A stretch of DNA of 64,000 bases from Microcella sp. GTDB lineage: Bacteria; Actinomycetota; Actinomycetes; Actinomycetales; Microbacteriaceae. Where the stretch lies: contig NZ_JAHHDS010000003.1 in the NCBI RefSeq assembly GCF_019739195.1, forward strand, positions 310,001 through 374,000, given 5' to 3'. Position 1 is the first letter of the stretch; every line of letters starts with the position of its first letter. Made by a program: the position numbers and the translations under genes. Below, one piece after another: positions 27,815-36,790 of the stretch. Below the pieces are notes generated by a model that was given only the letters and a program-made list of their open reading frames with translations, had not been told where the DNA came from and searched no databases.

Positions 27815-28921
27815 TCAGCGGCCTCCCGCTCCGGGTCGCGGACGACGGTTGGCGCGGTCGCGCGGGAGACCGCGTCGGCGCTCCTCGCGGTTCGCGCCGG
27901 CCGCGGGAGCAGGCAGCCCGTTCTCGCGCGCGTACTGCGCCGCCTGCTTCTCGGCGTCGTACTTCGTGTAGGCGTCGACGATGCGGCCGACGAGGCTGTG
28001 GCGCACGACGTCGTCGCTCGTGAGGCGGGCGAAGTGGATGTCGTCGATGTCATCGAGTACGCGCGTGACGAGCTGCAGACCGCTCGCGCCGGCGGGCAGG
28101 TCGATCTGCGTGATGTCGCCTGTGACAACGATCTTCGAGCCGAAACCCAGGCGGGTGAGGAACATCTTCATCTGCTCAGGGCTCGTGTTCTGCGCCTCGT
28201 CGAGCACGATGAACGCGTTGTTGAGCGTGCGGCCGCGCATGTAGGCAAGCGGTGCGACCTCGACGACGCCCGTCGTCAGCAGCTTGGGCACGAGCTCGGG
28301 GTCCATCATCTCGTTGAGCGCGTCGTAGAGCGGCCGCAAGTAGGGGTCGATCTTGTCGGTGAGACTGCCGGGCAAGAAGCCGAGCCGCTCGCCCGCTTCG
28401 ACCGCGGGCCGCGTCAAGATGATGCGGTCGACCTCTTTGCGCTGCAGCGCCTGCACGGCCTTCGCCATAGCGAGGTAGGTCTTGCCCGTGCCGGCGGGGC
28501 CGATGCCGAAGACGATCGTGTTGAGATCGATGGCGTCGACGTAGGCCTTCTGGCCGAGGGTCTTGGGGCGGATGCTCTTGCCTCGGCTCGTCAAGATTGC
28601 CTGGCTCAGCACCTCGGCGGGGCTGCCGGCGCCCGCGTCGATGATGCGCGCCGAGCTCTGCACCTCGACGGGTTCGAGATCGCGGCCGCTGCGCACCATC
28701 GTGAGCAGTTCGTCGACAAGCGTGCGCGCGGCGGCGACCTGCACGGGGTCGCCTTCGAGCGTGATCTGGTTTCCCCGAACGTGCACGTCGACGAGCGGGT
28801 ACTGGGTCTCGAGCGTGGTCAGCAGTCGGTCGTGGGGCCCGAGCAGTCGGACCATCGCGACGCCGTCGACCTCGAGCTGTTCGCGGGCGGGCGCGGTGCG
28901 CGCCGAATCGTCAGTGGGCAA
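27815..28921 (-). CDS. PhoH family ATPase
   Basis: Protein of 368 aa: N-terminal KH-like region, then the PhoH ATPase domain with Walker A GPAGTGKTYLAMA and Walker B FIVLDEAQNTSP. Members are RNA-binding ATPases/helicases placed with ybeY in ribosome and RNA quality control. The last ~40 residues are Arg/Pro/Gly-rich and basic (REERRRGLPRDRANRRPRPG). The start overlaps the HIT gene by 11 bp. Confidence 0.93.
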   Translation of the reverse strand: MPTDDSARTAPAREQLEVDGVAMVRLLGPHDRLLTTLETQYPLVDVHVRGNQITLEGDPVQVAAARTLVDELLTMVRSGRDLEPVEVQSSARIIDAGAGSPAEVLSQAILTSRGKSIRPKTLGQKAYVDAIDLNTIVFGIGPAGTGKTYLAMAKAVQALQRKEVDRIILTRPAVEAGERLGFLPGSLTDKIDPYLRPLYDALNEMMDPELVPKLLTTGVVEVAPLAYMRGRTLNNAFIVLDEAQNTSPEQMKMFLTRLGFGSKIVVTGDITQIDLPAGASGLQLVTRVLDDIDDIHFARLTSDDVVRHSLVGRIVDAYTKYDAEKQAAQYARENGLPAPAAGANREERRRGLPRDRANRRPRPGAGGR

Positions 28922-29264
28922 GGGATCCTTCGGTCAAGCCTCCCGCGAGCACGTGAGCGTGCACGTGGAAGACGGTCTGCCCGGCATTCGCGCCGGTGTT
29001 GAAGACGAGCCTGAACTGGCCGTCGGCGTGCTCGTTGGCGAGCTGGTGCGCTGTCGCGACCACGTCGGCGAGCAGCGCGGGGTCGCCCGCGGCAAGCTCA
29101 GCGACATCGCGGTAGCGGGACGTCTTGGGCACCACGAGCAGGTGCACAGGAGCCTTCGGCGCGATGTCGCGAAAGGCGATCACGGTGTCGGTCTCATGCA
29201 CGATGTCAGCCGGAGTCTCGCGCGCGATGATGCGCTCGAAGATCGACGGTTCGCTGGTGCTCAT
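28911..29264 (-). CDS. HIT family protein (HinT-like purine nucleoside phosphoramidase)
   Basis: Protein of 117 aa of the histidine-triad superfamily: CIFxxI-like start SIFERIIARETPADIVHET, HLLVVPK, and the triad FHVHAHVLAGG near the C-terminus. It hydrolyses AMP-lysine or similar phosphoramidates in relatives. TAGACT 6 nt before the ATG suggests an internal leaderless promoter in the operon. Confidence 0.92.
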   Translation of the reverse strand: MSTSEPSIFERIIARETPADIVHETDTVIAFRDIAPKAPVHLLVVPKTSRYRDVAELAAGDPALLADVVATAHQLANEHADGQFRLVFNTGANAGQTVFHVHAHVLAGGLTEGSLAH

Positions 29265-29270
29265 GCCCTC

Positions 29271-29276
29271 AGTCTA
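29271..29276 (-). promoter_or_regulatory. Putative -10 box (TAGACT) for the HIT gene
   Basis: TAGACT, 6 nt, then ATG at 29264. There is no ribosome-binding site between, so the HIT-phoH-ybeY part may have its own leaderless transcript. Confidence 0.45.
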
Positions 29277-29287
29277 GAGCGGCTTGC

Positions 29288-30043
29288 TCACCAGCGCCCG
29301 AGGGCGGCAGAGAGCACAGCGATGGCCGCTGGCCCCGCCGTCGAGGTGCGCAACACTGTCGAACCGAGTCGCACTCGTCGAGCGCCCGCAGTCGTCAACG
29401 CCTCGAACTCTTCGGGCGCGATGCCACCCTCGGGGCCGACGACGAGCACAATGTCGTCGACACCCAGCGCTGCGGCGCCGAGCTCGGTGAGCGCGACGTC
29501 ACCCTCAGGGTCGAGTACGAGCATCGTCGCCTGCGGCAGCCGGTCGACGAGCTGCTTCGTCGCGGCAACAGCCTCGACCTCGGGCAGCCACGGGCGCAGC
29601 GACTGCTTGCTGGCCTCGCGCGCGATCGTCGTCCAGCGCTCACGACCCTTGACCGCCTTCGCGGCATCCCACCGCGAGATGCTGCGCGCGGCCTGCCAGG
29701 GCACGACGACGTCGACTCCGAGCTCGGTCGCGGCCTGCACGGCGAGTTCGTCGCGATCGCCCTTGGCGAGCGCTTGCACGAGGTGGATGCGCGTCGCAGG
29801 CCGGGGCGTGCGCTCGACGTGCTCGACCTCGAGGGCGACCTCGGTCGATTCCGCACTCGACACCGTGCCGAGCACGACGAGGCCCGCGCCGTCGCCGAGC
29901 CGCAGGCGTTCGCCGGGGCGCACGCGCGAGACGGCGGCGGCGTGCCGAGCATCCGCCCCCCGTAGCCGCACGATCGCGCCGACCTCGCGACCCGCCTCGC
30001 TCAGTTGCGATGCGAGCGAGTCGTCGAGGTAGAAGTGCGCCAT
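29288..30043 (-). CDS. rsmE: 16S rRNA (uracil-1498-N3)-methyltransferase RsmE
   Basis: SPOUT methyltransferase of 251 aa. An N-terminal PUA-like domain is followed by the trefoil knot with LVVGPEGGIAPEEFEAL and RLGSTVLRTSTAGPAAIAVL, the SAM-binding signatures of RsmE. It follows dnaJ by 7 nt in the hrcA operon, the normal actinobacterial position. Confidence 0.95.
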   Translation of the reverse strand: MAHFYLDDSLASQLSEAGREVGAIVRLRGADARHAAAVSRVRPGERLRLGDGAGLVVLGTVSSAESTEVALEVEHVERTPRPATRIHLVQALAKGDRDELAVQAATELGVDVVVPWQAARSISRWDAAKAVKGRERWTTIAREASKQSLRPWLPEVEAVAATKQLVDRLPQATMLVLDPEGDVALTELGAAALGVDDIVLVVGPEGGIAPEEFEALTTAGARRVRLGSTVLRTSTAGPAAIAVLSAALGRW

Positions 30044-30050
30044 CTCGCGA

Positions 30051-31154
30051 CTAGAGGTTCAGAAAGCGGTCGCGCAGCTTCGAGAAGATGCCCTGCTGGA
30101 AGGTCGCGAACTGCGGAGGCACGGGTCGGCGACTCGAGGCGAACTGCCTGATGAGCTCGGTCTCTTTGTTGTTAAGCCGCACCGGAGTCACGACCTGCAC
30201 GCCGATCTTGAGGTCGCCGCGACCCGAGCCGCGCAAGCGGGTGATGCCCCGCTCTTTGATCGTGATGATCTCGGCGCTCTGCGTGCCCGGCTTGATCTCG
30301 ACGGGTACGTCGCCGTCGAGCGCGGGCAGCGTGACGGTCGTGCCGAGAATGGCGTCGGCCATTTGCACCTCGACGGTGGCGAGCAGGTCGTCGCCGCTGC
30401 GGCTGAAGGTCTCGTGGGTTGCGACCTTGATCTCGAGGTAGAGGTCGCCGTTCGGGCCGCCCGCAGGGCCGACCTCGCCCTGACCGGGCAGCTGGATGCG
30501 CACGCCCGTGTCGACGCCTGCCGGAATATCGACGGGGATCGCTCGTCGCGCACGCACGCGGCCCTGGCCGGCGCAGGTCGGGCACGGGCTGGGGATCACC
30601 GTGCCGTAGCCGCGGCACGTGCCGCACGGGCTCGAGGTCATGACGTTGCCGAGCAGGCTGCGCACGGTGCGCTGGATCTGACCCGAGCCGCGGCAGATGT
30701 CGCAGGTCTGCGGCGAGGTGCCGGGCGAGCAGCACGAACCCTCGCACGTCGAGCACAGAATCGCCGTGTCGACCTCGATCTGACGGTTGGTGCCGAAGAT
30801 GATCTCGTCGAGCTCGACCTCGACCCTCAGCAGGGCGTCTTGACCCCGCTCGCGACGGCTACGCGGGCCGCGCTGCTGCTGGCCACCGCCGAAGAAGGTC
30901 TCGAAGATGTCGCCGAAGCCCCCGAATCCGGATGCTCCCCCGAAGCCGCCCGAACCCCCCAGGTCGTACTGTTGCCGCTGCTGCGGGTCGCTCAACACGT
31001 CGTAGGCGTGCGTCACCTGCTTGAACCGCTCGGCCGCGTCGCTGCTCGGGTTGACGTCGGGATGCAACTCTCGAGCGAGTCGGCGGTAGGCCTTCTTGAT
31101 CTCGTCGGCACTGGCCTGGCGGTCGAGCCCCAGCACCTCGTAATGGTCTGCCAC
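30051..31154 (-). CDS. dnaJ: Chaperone protein DnaJ
   Basis: Hsp40 co-chaperone of 367 aa. J domain at 1-68 with HPD in [13 protein letters not shown], then a Gly/Phe region with [14 protein letters not shown]. The zinc-binding domain has four repeats ([32 protein letters not shown]); the first ends in C rather than the usual G. C-terminal substrate domains follow. It abuts hrcA and is under the same CIRCE element. This is the DnaJ2 type that goes with hrcA, not the dnaK-linked paralogue. Confidence 0.95.
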   Translation of the reverse strand: MADHYEVLGLDRQASADEIKKAYRRLARELHPDVNPSSDAAERFKQVTHAYDVLSDPQQRQQYDLGGSGGFGGASGFGGFGDIFETFFGGGQQQRGPRSRRERGQDALLRVEVELDEIIFGTNRQIEVDTAILCSTCEGSCCSPGTSPQTCDICRGSGQIQRTVRSLLGNVMTSSPCGTCRGYGTVIPSPCPTCAGQGRVRARRAIPVDIPAGVDTGVRIQLPGQGEVGPAGGPNGDLYLEIKVATHETFSRSGDDLLATVEVQMADAILGTTVTLPALDGDVPVEIKPGTQSAEIITIKERGITRLRGSGRGDLKIGVQVVTPVRLNNKETELIRQFASSRRPVPPQFATFQQGIFSKLRDRFLNL

Positions 31155-32174
31155 TTATTCCTCACCGAGCAGGCGCGAGACGTAGCGGGCTACGGCGCGC
31201 ACTGCTGCCATGTTGTTCGAGTAATCCATGCGGGTCGGCCCGAGCACGCCGAGCTTTGCCGAGCTGTCGCCGCCCATGCGGTACGCGCTCGTCACGACCG
31301 CAGTCTCTTTGAGCGCCTCATCGTTCTCGCGGCCGATGCGCGCCGAGACACCCTTCTCGTCGACCTGCATCTCGCTGAACAGCTTCAGCAGCGTCACTTG
31401 CTCTTCGAGTGCTTCGAGCACCGGGTACACACTGCCGACGAAATCGCCCTCGGTGCGCACGAGGTTCGCCGCCCCCGCCATGACGAGGCGGTCAGAGCGA
31501 TGCGCATCCACGTGCCCCAGCAGCGCCTCGCCGATGACCGAGACGGTGGGGCGACGGTCGGGAGCGAATTGCTCGCTGAGGGATGCGGCGACGTCGGTCA
31601 CGTCGGCCAGAGCGCGGCCGGCCAGCGTCGCGTTGAGCTTGGCCCGCAACTCGCCCACGAACACCTCGTCGGCCTCGATCGGCAGCTCGATGATGCGCTG
31701 ATCGACCCGGCCGCCGTCGGTGATGAAGACCGTCATGAGGCGCGTCGCGCTCATCGGCACGAGCTCGATGTGCTGCACGCGGGCATTGCCGAGCGTGGGG
31801 TACTGCACGAGCGCGACCTGGTTCGTGAGATGCGAGAGCAGCCGCACGGTGCGCGCGAAGACGTCGTCGAGATCGACCGACTGGTCGAGGAACTGCTGAA
31901 TGGCCTGGCGCTGCGCAGCGCTCAACGGCTTCAGGTCGGCGAACTGGTCGACGAACACCCGGTAGCCCTTGTCGGTCGGCACGCGCCCCGACGAGGTGTG
32001 TGGCGCCGCGATGAGCTCTTCTTCTTCGAGCAGGGCCATGTCGTTGCGGATGGTCGCTGCCGAGACGCCGAACTGGTGGCGGTCGACGATCGCCTTCGAG
32101 CCGACCGGCTCGCGCGAGGCCACGTAGTCGTGCACGATGGCCCGCAGCACGTGCAGAGCGCGATCAGAGACCAT
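31155..32174 (-). CDS. hrcA: Heat-inducible transcription repressor HrcA
   Basis: Repressor of heat-shock genes acting at CIRCE. The 339-aa product has the N-terminal winged helix (LHVLRAIVHDYVASREPVGS, IVDRHQFGVSAATIRNDMA, SSGRVPTDKGYRVFVDQ) and a C-terminal GAF-like domain with VLGPTRMDYSNNMAAVRAVA. GGAGGGAG precedes the ATG. CIRCE lies 20 nt upstream, so the gene is autoregulated. Confidence 0.96.
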   Translation of the reverse strand: MVSDRALHVLRAIVHDYVASREPVGSKAIVDRHQFGVSAATIRNDMALLEEEELIAAPHTSSGRVPTDKGYRVFVDQFADLKPLSAAQRQAIQQFLDQSVDLDDVFARTVRLLSHLTNQVALVQYPTLGNARVQHIELVPMSATRLMTVFITDGGRVDQRIIELPIEADEVFVGELRAKLNATLAGRALADVTDVAASLSEQFAPDRRPTVSVIGEALLGHVDAHRSDRLVMAGAANLVRTEGDFVGSVYPVLEALEEQVTLLKLFSEMQVDEKGVSARIGRENDEALKETAVVTSAYRMGGDSSAKLGVLGPTRMDYSNNMAAVRAVARYVSRLLGEE

Positions 32175-32193
32175 CGTCGACTCCCTCCGTCGC

Positions 32194-32220
32194 TTGGCAC
32201 TCAGTCTTCCGGACTGCTAA
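32194..32220 (-). promoter_or_regulatory. CIRCE operator upstream of hrcA-dnaJ
   Basis: TTAGCAGTC-N9-GAGTGCCAA on the minus strand, against the consensus TTAGCACTC-N9-GAGTGCTAA: two mismatches and exact 9-nt spacing. TAGAAT just upstream on the minus strand is a plausible -10, so HrcA binding would block initiation. Confidence 0.9.
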
Positions 32221-32391
32221 TTCTACCCCGCCACACTGTGACCCGGTCCTTGCCTGGCGGTGTCGCGCGCGCTAGGTTTGCCGCGTGCTCTCGCCGATGA
32301 GGGTGGTCTCTGCTCTGAGTCGGCGCGTCATGCACACGTGCTCCACCCCGGGAAACCCAGTCCGCACAAGGATCATCGAAAGGCAGCACCT

Positions 32392-32787
32392 ATGACTGAC
32401 CAGACCCCTCCCCCCGCCAGCCCGGCTCCGGCTGCTCCTCTGAGCGAGGCCGAAGACCGCCAGTGGGCGTCGTTCGCCCACCTCGGCGGAATCCTGGGCA
32501 TTCTGCCCGCCCTGATCATCTTCCTGGTGTTCAAGGACCGCGGCGCGTTCACGCGCGGGGAGTCGAAAGAGGCCCTGAACTTCCAGATCACCGTCATCAT
32601 CGCGTACATCGCGGTCAACGTGCTCAGCTGGATCATCGGCGCCGTCACCTTCGGCCTCGGTGCGCTGCTCGGCCTGCTGACCCCGCTCGTCTGGATCGGC
32701 GCGGTGATCTTCTCGATTCTCGGCTTCGTGAAGTCGAAGGACGGCAACGCGTACCGCTACCCGGTCTCGATCCGACTCGTCAAGTAG
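32392..32787 (+). CDS. DUF4870 domain membrane protein (first copy)
   Basis: Protein of 131 aa: a Pro/Ala-rich N-terminus of ~20 residues, then EDRQWASFAHLGGILGILPA, ALIIFLVFKDRGAFTRGESKEALNFQ in the family pattern, and three hydrophobic helices. DUF4870 proteins are small membrane proteins of unknown function. GAAAGGCAG precedes the ATG. A strong hairpin follows, then a paralogue with related layout. Confidence 0.88.
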   Translation: MTDQTPPPASPAPAAPLSEAEDRQWASFAHLGGILGILPALIIFLVFKDRGAFTRGESKEALNFQITVIIAYIAVNVLSWIIGAVTFGLGALLGLLTPLVWIGAVIFSILGFVKSKDGNAYRYPVSIRLVK

Positions 32788-32808
32788 TCGTTTCACCAGG
32801 AGCACATT

Positions 32809-32841
32809 CGAGGGGCTCGGCCGACACGGCCGGGCCCCTCG
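32809..32841 (+). terminator. Hairpin terminator after the first DUF4870 gene
   Basis: Arms CGAGGGGCTCGGCCG and CGGCCGGGCCCCTCG pair over 15 bp with one mismatch and a 3-nt loop, followed by GGTGTTTAA. It ends 16 nt before the next start codon. Confidence 0.7.
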
Positions 32842-32857
32842 GGTGTTTAATGGCCGC

Positions 32858-33229
32858 ATGACCGATCAACCTCCTACCAACCCGTACGCCGCCACTCCGC
32901 AGCCCATGAGCCCTGCCGACGAAAAGCTGTGGGCGACGCTCGTGCACGTGGGCGGCATCTTCTTCGGCTTCATCCCGGCCCTCATCGGGTTCCTCGTGCT
33001 CGGCAACCGGGGGCCCTTCGTACGCGGGCACACCGCCACCGCGCTCAACTTTCAGCTGACGATGATCATCGCGGCCGCGATCGGCGCGATCACCTCGTGG
33101 CTCATCATCGGCATCTTCATCATCATCGCCGTGAGCATCGTCATCATCGTGCTCTCGATCATCGCGGCGATCGCGGCCAATCGCGGCGAGGCCTACCTCT
33201 ACCCGCTGACGATCCCGTTCATCAAGTAG
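32858..33229 (+). CDS. DUF4870 domain membrane protein (second copy)
   Basis: Protein of 123 aa, paralogue of the preceding gene: SPADEKLWATLVHVGGIFFG, then FVRGHTATALNFQLT and three hydrophobic helices ending NRGEAYLYPLTIPFIK. The start is ATG 32858 (MTDQPPTNPYAATP), matching MTDQTPPP of the first copy. A GTG at 32843 would add five residues inside the terminator hairpin edge. It is convergent with hemW, with 3 nt between stops. Confidence 0.87.
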   Translation: MTDQPPTNPYAATPQPMSPADEKLWATLVHVGGIFFGFIPALIGFLVLGNRGPFVRGHTATALNFQLTMIIAAAIGAITSWLIIGIFIIIAVSIVIIVLSIIAAIAANRGEAYLYPLTIPFIK

Positions 33230-33232
33230 CCG

Positions 33233-34459
33233 TCAGTCGGGCAGCAGACGGCGCACGACGCCGTCGGCGAGCAGGCGCCCGCGCAGCGTGAGCACGATCG
33301 TGCCGCGCAGCGCGGGCCCCGGCTCGACGAGCTCATCCGCGATGAGGCCGGCGACTGCTCGGCGGCCGAGCGGGGTGAGAGCATCCGTCGACAGGCCCTC
33401 GCGCAGGCGCACCTCGAGCAGCACGCGTTCGGTGCGGCGCGACTCGTCGTCGAGGGTCTCGCGGCCCGCGGCTGGGCTCAGCCCGTGCGCGAGTCGGTCG
33501 GCATAGGCGGCAGGATGCTTGACGTTCCACCAGCGCACGCCGCCGATGTGGCTGTGCGCGCCGGGGCCGACGCCCCACCAGTCCTGCCCGGTCCAGTAGG
33601 CGCGGTTGTGGCGCGAGCGATGGTCGGGGGTGCGTGACCAGTTGCTCACTTCGTACCAGTCGTAGCCCGCGTCTCTCAGCCGCGCGTCGAGCACCTCGTA
33701 GAACAGCGCATGCAGGTCGTCGTCGACAGGCGGCACCTGACCGTGCGCAATCTGGCGGGCGAGCTTCGTGCCGGGCTCGACGATGAGCGCGTAGGCACTC
33801 ACGTGGTCGGGCTCGGCCGCGAGCGCCGCATCGAGGCTGTGCTGCCAGTCGGCCTCGGTCTCACCCGGCGTGCCGTAGATGAGGTCGAGGCTCACGGCGA
33901 GCCCGGCGGCCTTTGCGGCCGCGACGACGCGCGGCACGTTTTCGGGGTCGTGCGTGCGCTCGAGCACCGCGAGCACGTGCGGCACGACCGACTGCATGCC
34001 GACGCTCACGCGCGTGAAGCCCGCGGCGGCGAGCCGCTCGAGGCCCGCCTCGTCGATCGAGTCGGGGTTCGCCTCGGTCGTGATCTCGGCCCCCTCGGCG
34101 ATGCCCATGTGCTTGCGCACCGCGTCGAGCATGCGCGCGAGATCGCTCGTCGGCAGCAGCGTCGGAGTCCCGCCTCCGAAGAAGACCGTGCGGGCCGGGC
34201 GCGGCGACAGGCCGATCTCGTGCAGCACGCGCGCGGCGAGCTCGACCTCGGCGATCGCCTGGTCGGCGAAGTCGCTCTGCCTGACGCCGCGCACCTCGTC
34301 GGCCGTGTAGGTGTTGAAGTCGCAGTAGCCGCAGCGCACGCGGCAGAACGGCACGTGCAGGTACACCCCGAGGTCGCGCTGCTCGGCGCCCGCGAGCACG
34401 CTCGGCGGCAGCATCCCGTCGTCGGGCGCCGGGTCGGCGAGGGGTAGGGCGCTGGGCAC
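33233..34459 (-). CDS. hemW: Radical SAM protein HemW
   Basis: Coproporphyrinogen-III-oxidase-like radical SAM protein, now regarded as a heme chaperone. The 408-aa product has VYLHVPFCRVRCGYCDFNTY with the CxxxCxxC cluster motif, FFGGGTPTLL, GMQSVVPHVLAVLERTH and a C-terminal HemN_C domain. The CxxxCxxC is not followed by the extra Cys of true HemN. GGGAGG precedes the GTG start. It lies with hrcA-dnaJ as in other actinobacteria, but lepA, its usual neighbour, is 15 kb away. Confidence 0.94.
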   Translation of the reverse strand: MPSALPLADPAPDDGMLPPSVLAGAEQRDLGVYLHVPFCRVRCGYCDFNTYTADEVRGVRQSDFADQAIAEVELAARVLHEIGLSPRPARTVFFGGGTPTLLPTSDLARMLDAVRKHMGIAEGAEITTEANPDSIDEAGLERLAAAGFTRVSVGMQSVVPHVLAVLERTHDPENVPRVVAAAKAAGLAVSLDLIYGTPGETEADWQHSLDAALAAEPDHVSAYALIVEPGTKLARQIAHGQVPPVDDDLHALFYEVLDARLRDAGYDWYEVSNWSRTPDHRSRHNRAYWTGQDWWGVGPGAHSHIGGVRWWNVKHPAAYADRLAHGLSPAAGRETLDDESRRTERVLLEVRLREGLSTDALTPLGRRAVAGLIADELVEPGPALRGTIVLTLRGRLLADGVVRRLLPD

Positions 34460-34483
34460 GCCCCCATCCTCCCAGCCTCGCCC

Positions 34484-34579
34484 TCCACAATTCAGGAGTC
34501 GGGCTCGCCGACGCGGGCTGCGGATGCTCTGCCGGGCGTGTCGCGGCGTGGGAGCATCCCGAACTCCTGAATTGTGGAG
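34484..34579 (+). repeat. 96-bp inverted-repeat element, copy E7
   Basis: Perfect termini at 34484-34499 and 34564-34579; core GGCGTGTCGCG starts 51 nt from the left end. It lies between divergent genes (hemW start 34459, monooxygenase start ~34630), so here it is in a promoter region and cannot be a transcript-end hairpin. It also contains GGATGCTC and GAGCATCC. Confidence 0.92.
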
Positions 34580-34629
34580 ATCGCCCCAGGCGGCGTCGAG
34601 CTCGGCACCGAAGACTCAGAGTGGAGACG

Positions 34630-35748
34630 ATGAACCAGAAGGCAGAGCTACCCGACCGCATCGAGGTGCTCGTCGTGGGCGGCGGGCAAGCCGGCCTCGG
34701 CATGGGGTACCGGCTGCGCGAGGCCGGGGTGCCCTTCGTGATCGTCGATGATCGCGCTCGCACGGGCGACGTGTGGCGTGCTCGTTGGCGCAGCCTCGTG
34801 CTGTTCACTCCGCGCCGGTTTGCGGCGCTGCCGGGGCTGCCGCTGCCGTCGTCGACGGGCTATTACCCGACGCGCGAGCAGATGGCCGACTACCTCGAGC
34901 ACTACGCCGCCGAGTTCGCGCTGCCGGTCGTGCGCGAGACTCGGGTCATCGCCATCACCCGCGCGGGCGACGAATTCGTCGCCGAGACGACGCGCGGCAC
35001 CGTGCGGGCTCGCGCCGTCGTCATCGCGACGGGTCCGTTCCAGTACCCGCGCATTCCCCGCGTCGGCGCCAAGCTCGAGCTGAGCGTGGCGCAGCTGCAC
35101 TCCAGCGCGTACACCTGCGCCGACGACCTGCCGCACGGCCGCATCGCCGTCGTCGGCGGCGGCAACTCCGCCGCGCAGCTCGCCGTCGAGCTCGCCGACA
35201 GCGACCGCGCACGCGACGTCACGATGATCGCGCCGCAGCAGCCCTGGTTCATTCCCGAGCGAATCCTCGGCCTTACGGTCTACTGGCCCCTGAAACTGCT
35301 GGGCATCTTGAGCTCGCCGGCCGACAGCCGCATCAGCGAGTACATTCATTCGCGCGGTGACGGAATCCTGGGCACCGAGGCGAAGCGCGCCGTGCGATCG
35401 GGTCGACTGCGTCTGCTCACGAGCCGCGTGGTGGATGCTCACGAGCGCTCGCTCGTGCTCGCCGACGGCACCCGACACGAAGTCGATGCGGTGCTCTGGG
35501 CGACGGGCTTTCGCACGCACTACCCGTTCATGCAGGTCGAGGGTGCGCTCACGGAGCACGGCGGGCCGCTGCACGAGGGCGGCGTCTCACCCGTCGACGG
35601 CCTCTACTGGCTCGGGCTCCCGTGGCAGCGTCGACTCGATTCGTCGATCATCCATGGCATCGCCGCCGACTCGGCCGACCTTCTCGCGCCGCTCGAGCGG
35701 CACCTCGGTCTGTTGCGCAGCGCTGCCTCTGACAGCATGGAACCGTGA
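34630..35748 (+). CDS. Flavin-containing monooxygenase-like NAD(P)/FAD oxidoreductase
   Basis: Protein of ~372 aa. FAD motif VLVVGGGQAGLGMGYRL at the N-terminus, YPTREQMADYLEHYA, ATGPFQYPRIP (the conserved ATG of this family), NADPH motif IAVVGGGNSAAQLAVELA and VLWATGFRTHYP. This is the CzcO/YpdA-like group; the substrate is unknown. GTGGAG lies 3 nt before the ATG; GTG 34621 is an alternative. The next gene's GTG overlaps its stop. Confidence 0.85.
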   Translation: MNQKAELPDRIEVLVVGGGQAGLGMGYRLREAGVPFVIVDDRARTGDVWRARWRSLVLFTPRRFAALPGLPLPSSTGYYPTREQMADYLEHYAAEFALPVVRETRVIAITRAGDEFVAETTRGTVRARAVVIATGPFQYPRIPRVGAKLELSVAQLHSSAYTCADDLPHGRIAVVGGGNSAAQLAVELADSDRARDVTMIAPQQPWFIPERILGLTVYWPLKLLGILSSPADSRISEYIHSRGDGILGTEAKRAVRSGRLRLLTSRVVDAHERSLVLADGTRHEVDAVLWATGFRTHYPFMQVEGALTEHGGPLHEGGVSPVDGLYWLGLPWQRRLDSSIIHGIAADSADLLAPLERHLGLLRSAASDSMEP

Positions 35749-36413
35749 CCACCACCATCCTCTGGGACGTCGACGGAACCCTGCTGCTCAACAGCTACAC
35801 GGGCGGCGGCGAGCTCTACCACACGGCGATCGAGCGCACCGTGGGCCGCGAGCTGCACCCGCCGCTGCCGCGCACGCACGGCAAGCCCGACGGGCTCATC
35901 CTCAGCGAGATCCTCGCCCACTTCGGCTTCGGCGACGAGTGGCACGAGCGCGCGCGGGCGACGCTCGACGAGCTCTCGATCGAGCGGCACCGCAGCGGCG
36001 ACGCCCGCGAGACGGCACCGGGCGTGACGGATGCTCTGCGCGCCGTCGCCGCGCGCGGCTGGCACAACGCGCTGCTGACGGGCAACTCGCTCGTGCGCGC
36101 TCGCGTGAAGCTCGAGGGCGCCGGGCTCGGGCCCGAGTGGTTCGACTGGGAGCGTTCGTTTTTCGGCTCGACGGCCCGCGACCGCAGCGAGATCACCCGC
36201 GCGGCGCGCGAGGCGCTGCCCGGCGAGACCCTCGTGATCATCGGCGACACCCCGCGCGACGACGAGGCCGCGGCCGCCGCGGGCATGCCCTTCATCGGCG
36301 TCGCGACGGGCGTCTTTACCGTCGACGACCTGCGTGAGACGGGCGCGGTGCTCGTCGTCGCCGATCTCGCCCAGTCGCTCGATGAGGTGCTCGCAGCGAT
36401 CGAGCCGCTCTAG
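35745..36413 (+). CDS. HAD-superfamily hydrolase
   Basis: Protein of 222 aa with the HAD motifs: ILWDVDGTLL (nucleophile Asp), LLTGNS, and VIIGDTPRDDEAAAAAGM. The alpha-helical cap between motifs 1 and 2 is like the phosphoglycolate-phosphatase group. The GTG start overlaps the monooxygenase stop (GTGA). The substrate cannot be told from sequence. It is convergent with the next gene, overlapping by 4 bp. Confidence 0.9.
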   Translation: MTTTILWDVDGTLLLNSYTGGGELYHTAIERTVGRELHPPLPRTHGKPDGLILSEILAHFGFGDEWHERARATLDELSIERHRSGDARETAPGVTDALRAVAARGWHNALLTGNSLVRARVKLEGAGLGPEWFDWERSFFGSTARDRSEITRAAREALPGETLVIIGDTPRDDEAAAAAGMPFIGVATGVFTVDDLRETGAVLVVADLAQSLDEVLAAIEPL

Positions 36414-36790
36414 CTGACGAGCGCGACCCCTTGCACGAACCAGATCTGGTTCATGCGGAACACCATGACGGCGACGGCGAGGCTCGCGACACCCATGACC
36501 ACGGTCGCCCAGCGCGAGCGGTCGACGAGCGCCCAGGCGATCGCGGCAACCTGCAGCACGAGGGCGACGACGAGGTAGATCCACCACTCGACGAGGTCGC
36601 CCGTCGGCTCGTTGCCGACGAACGGCGCGACGAGGCCGATGACGATCTGCACGATGAGCACGAGCGCCACGGCGGCGGTGGGCAGCACGCTGTAGTCGTC
36701 GGGTTTGCGGCCGATGCCGCCGAGCACGAGGGCGGCGACGCCGGCGACGACGCTGACGATGATGGCGATCGTGGTGAACCACTCGATCAC
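36410..36790 (-). CDS. Small four-helix membrane protein downstream of truB
   Basis: Protein of 126 aa with four hydrophobic helices (TIAIIVSVVAGVAALVLGGI, LPTAAVALVLIVQIVIGLVA, WWIYLVVALVLQVAAIAWAL, VVMGVASLAVAVMVFRM). The function is unknown. The GTG start overlaps the truB stop by 4 bp, so it is translationally coupled to truB. Confidence 0.8.
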   Translation of the reverse strand: MIEWFTTIAIIVSVVAGVAALVLGGIGRKPDDYSVLPTAAVALVLIVQIVIGLVAPFVGNEPTGDLVEWWIYLVVALVLQVAAIAWALVDRSRWATVVMGVASLAVAVMVFRMNQIWFVQGVALVS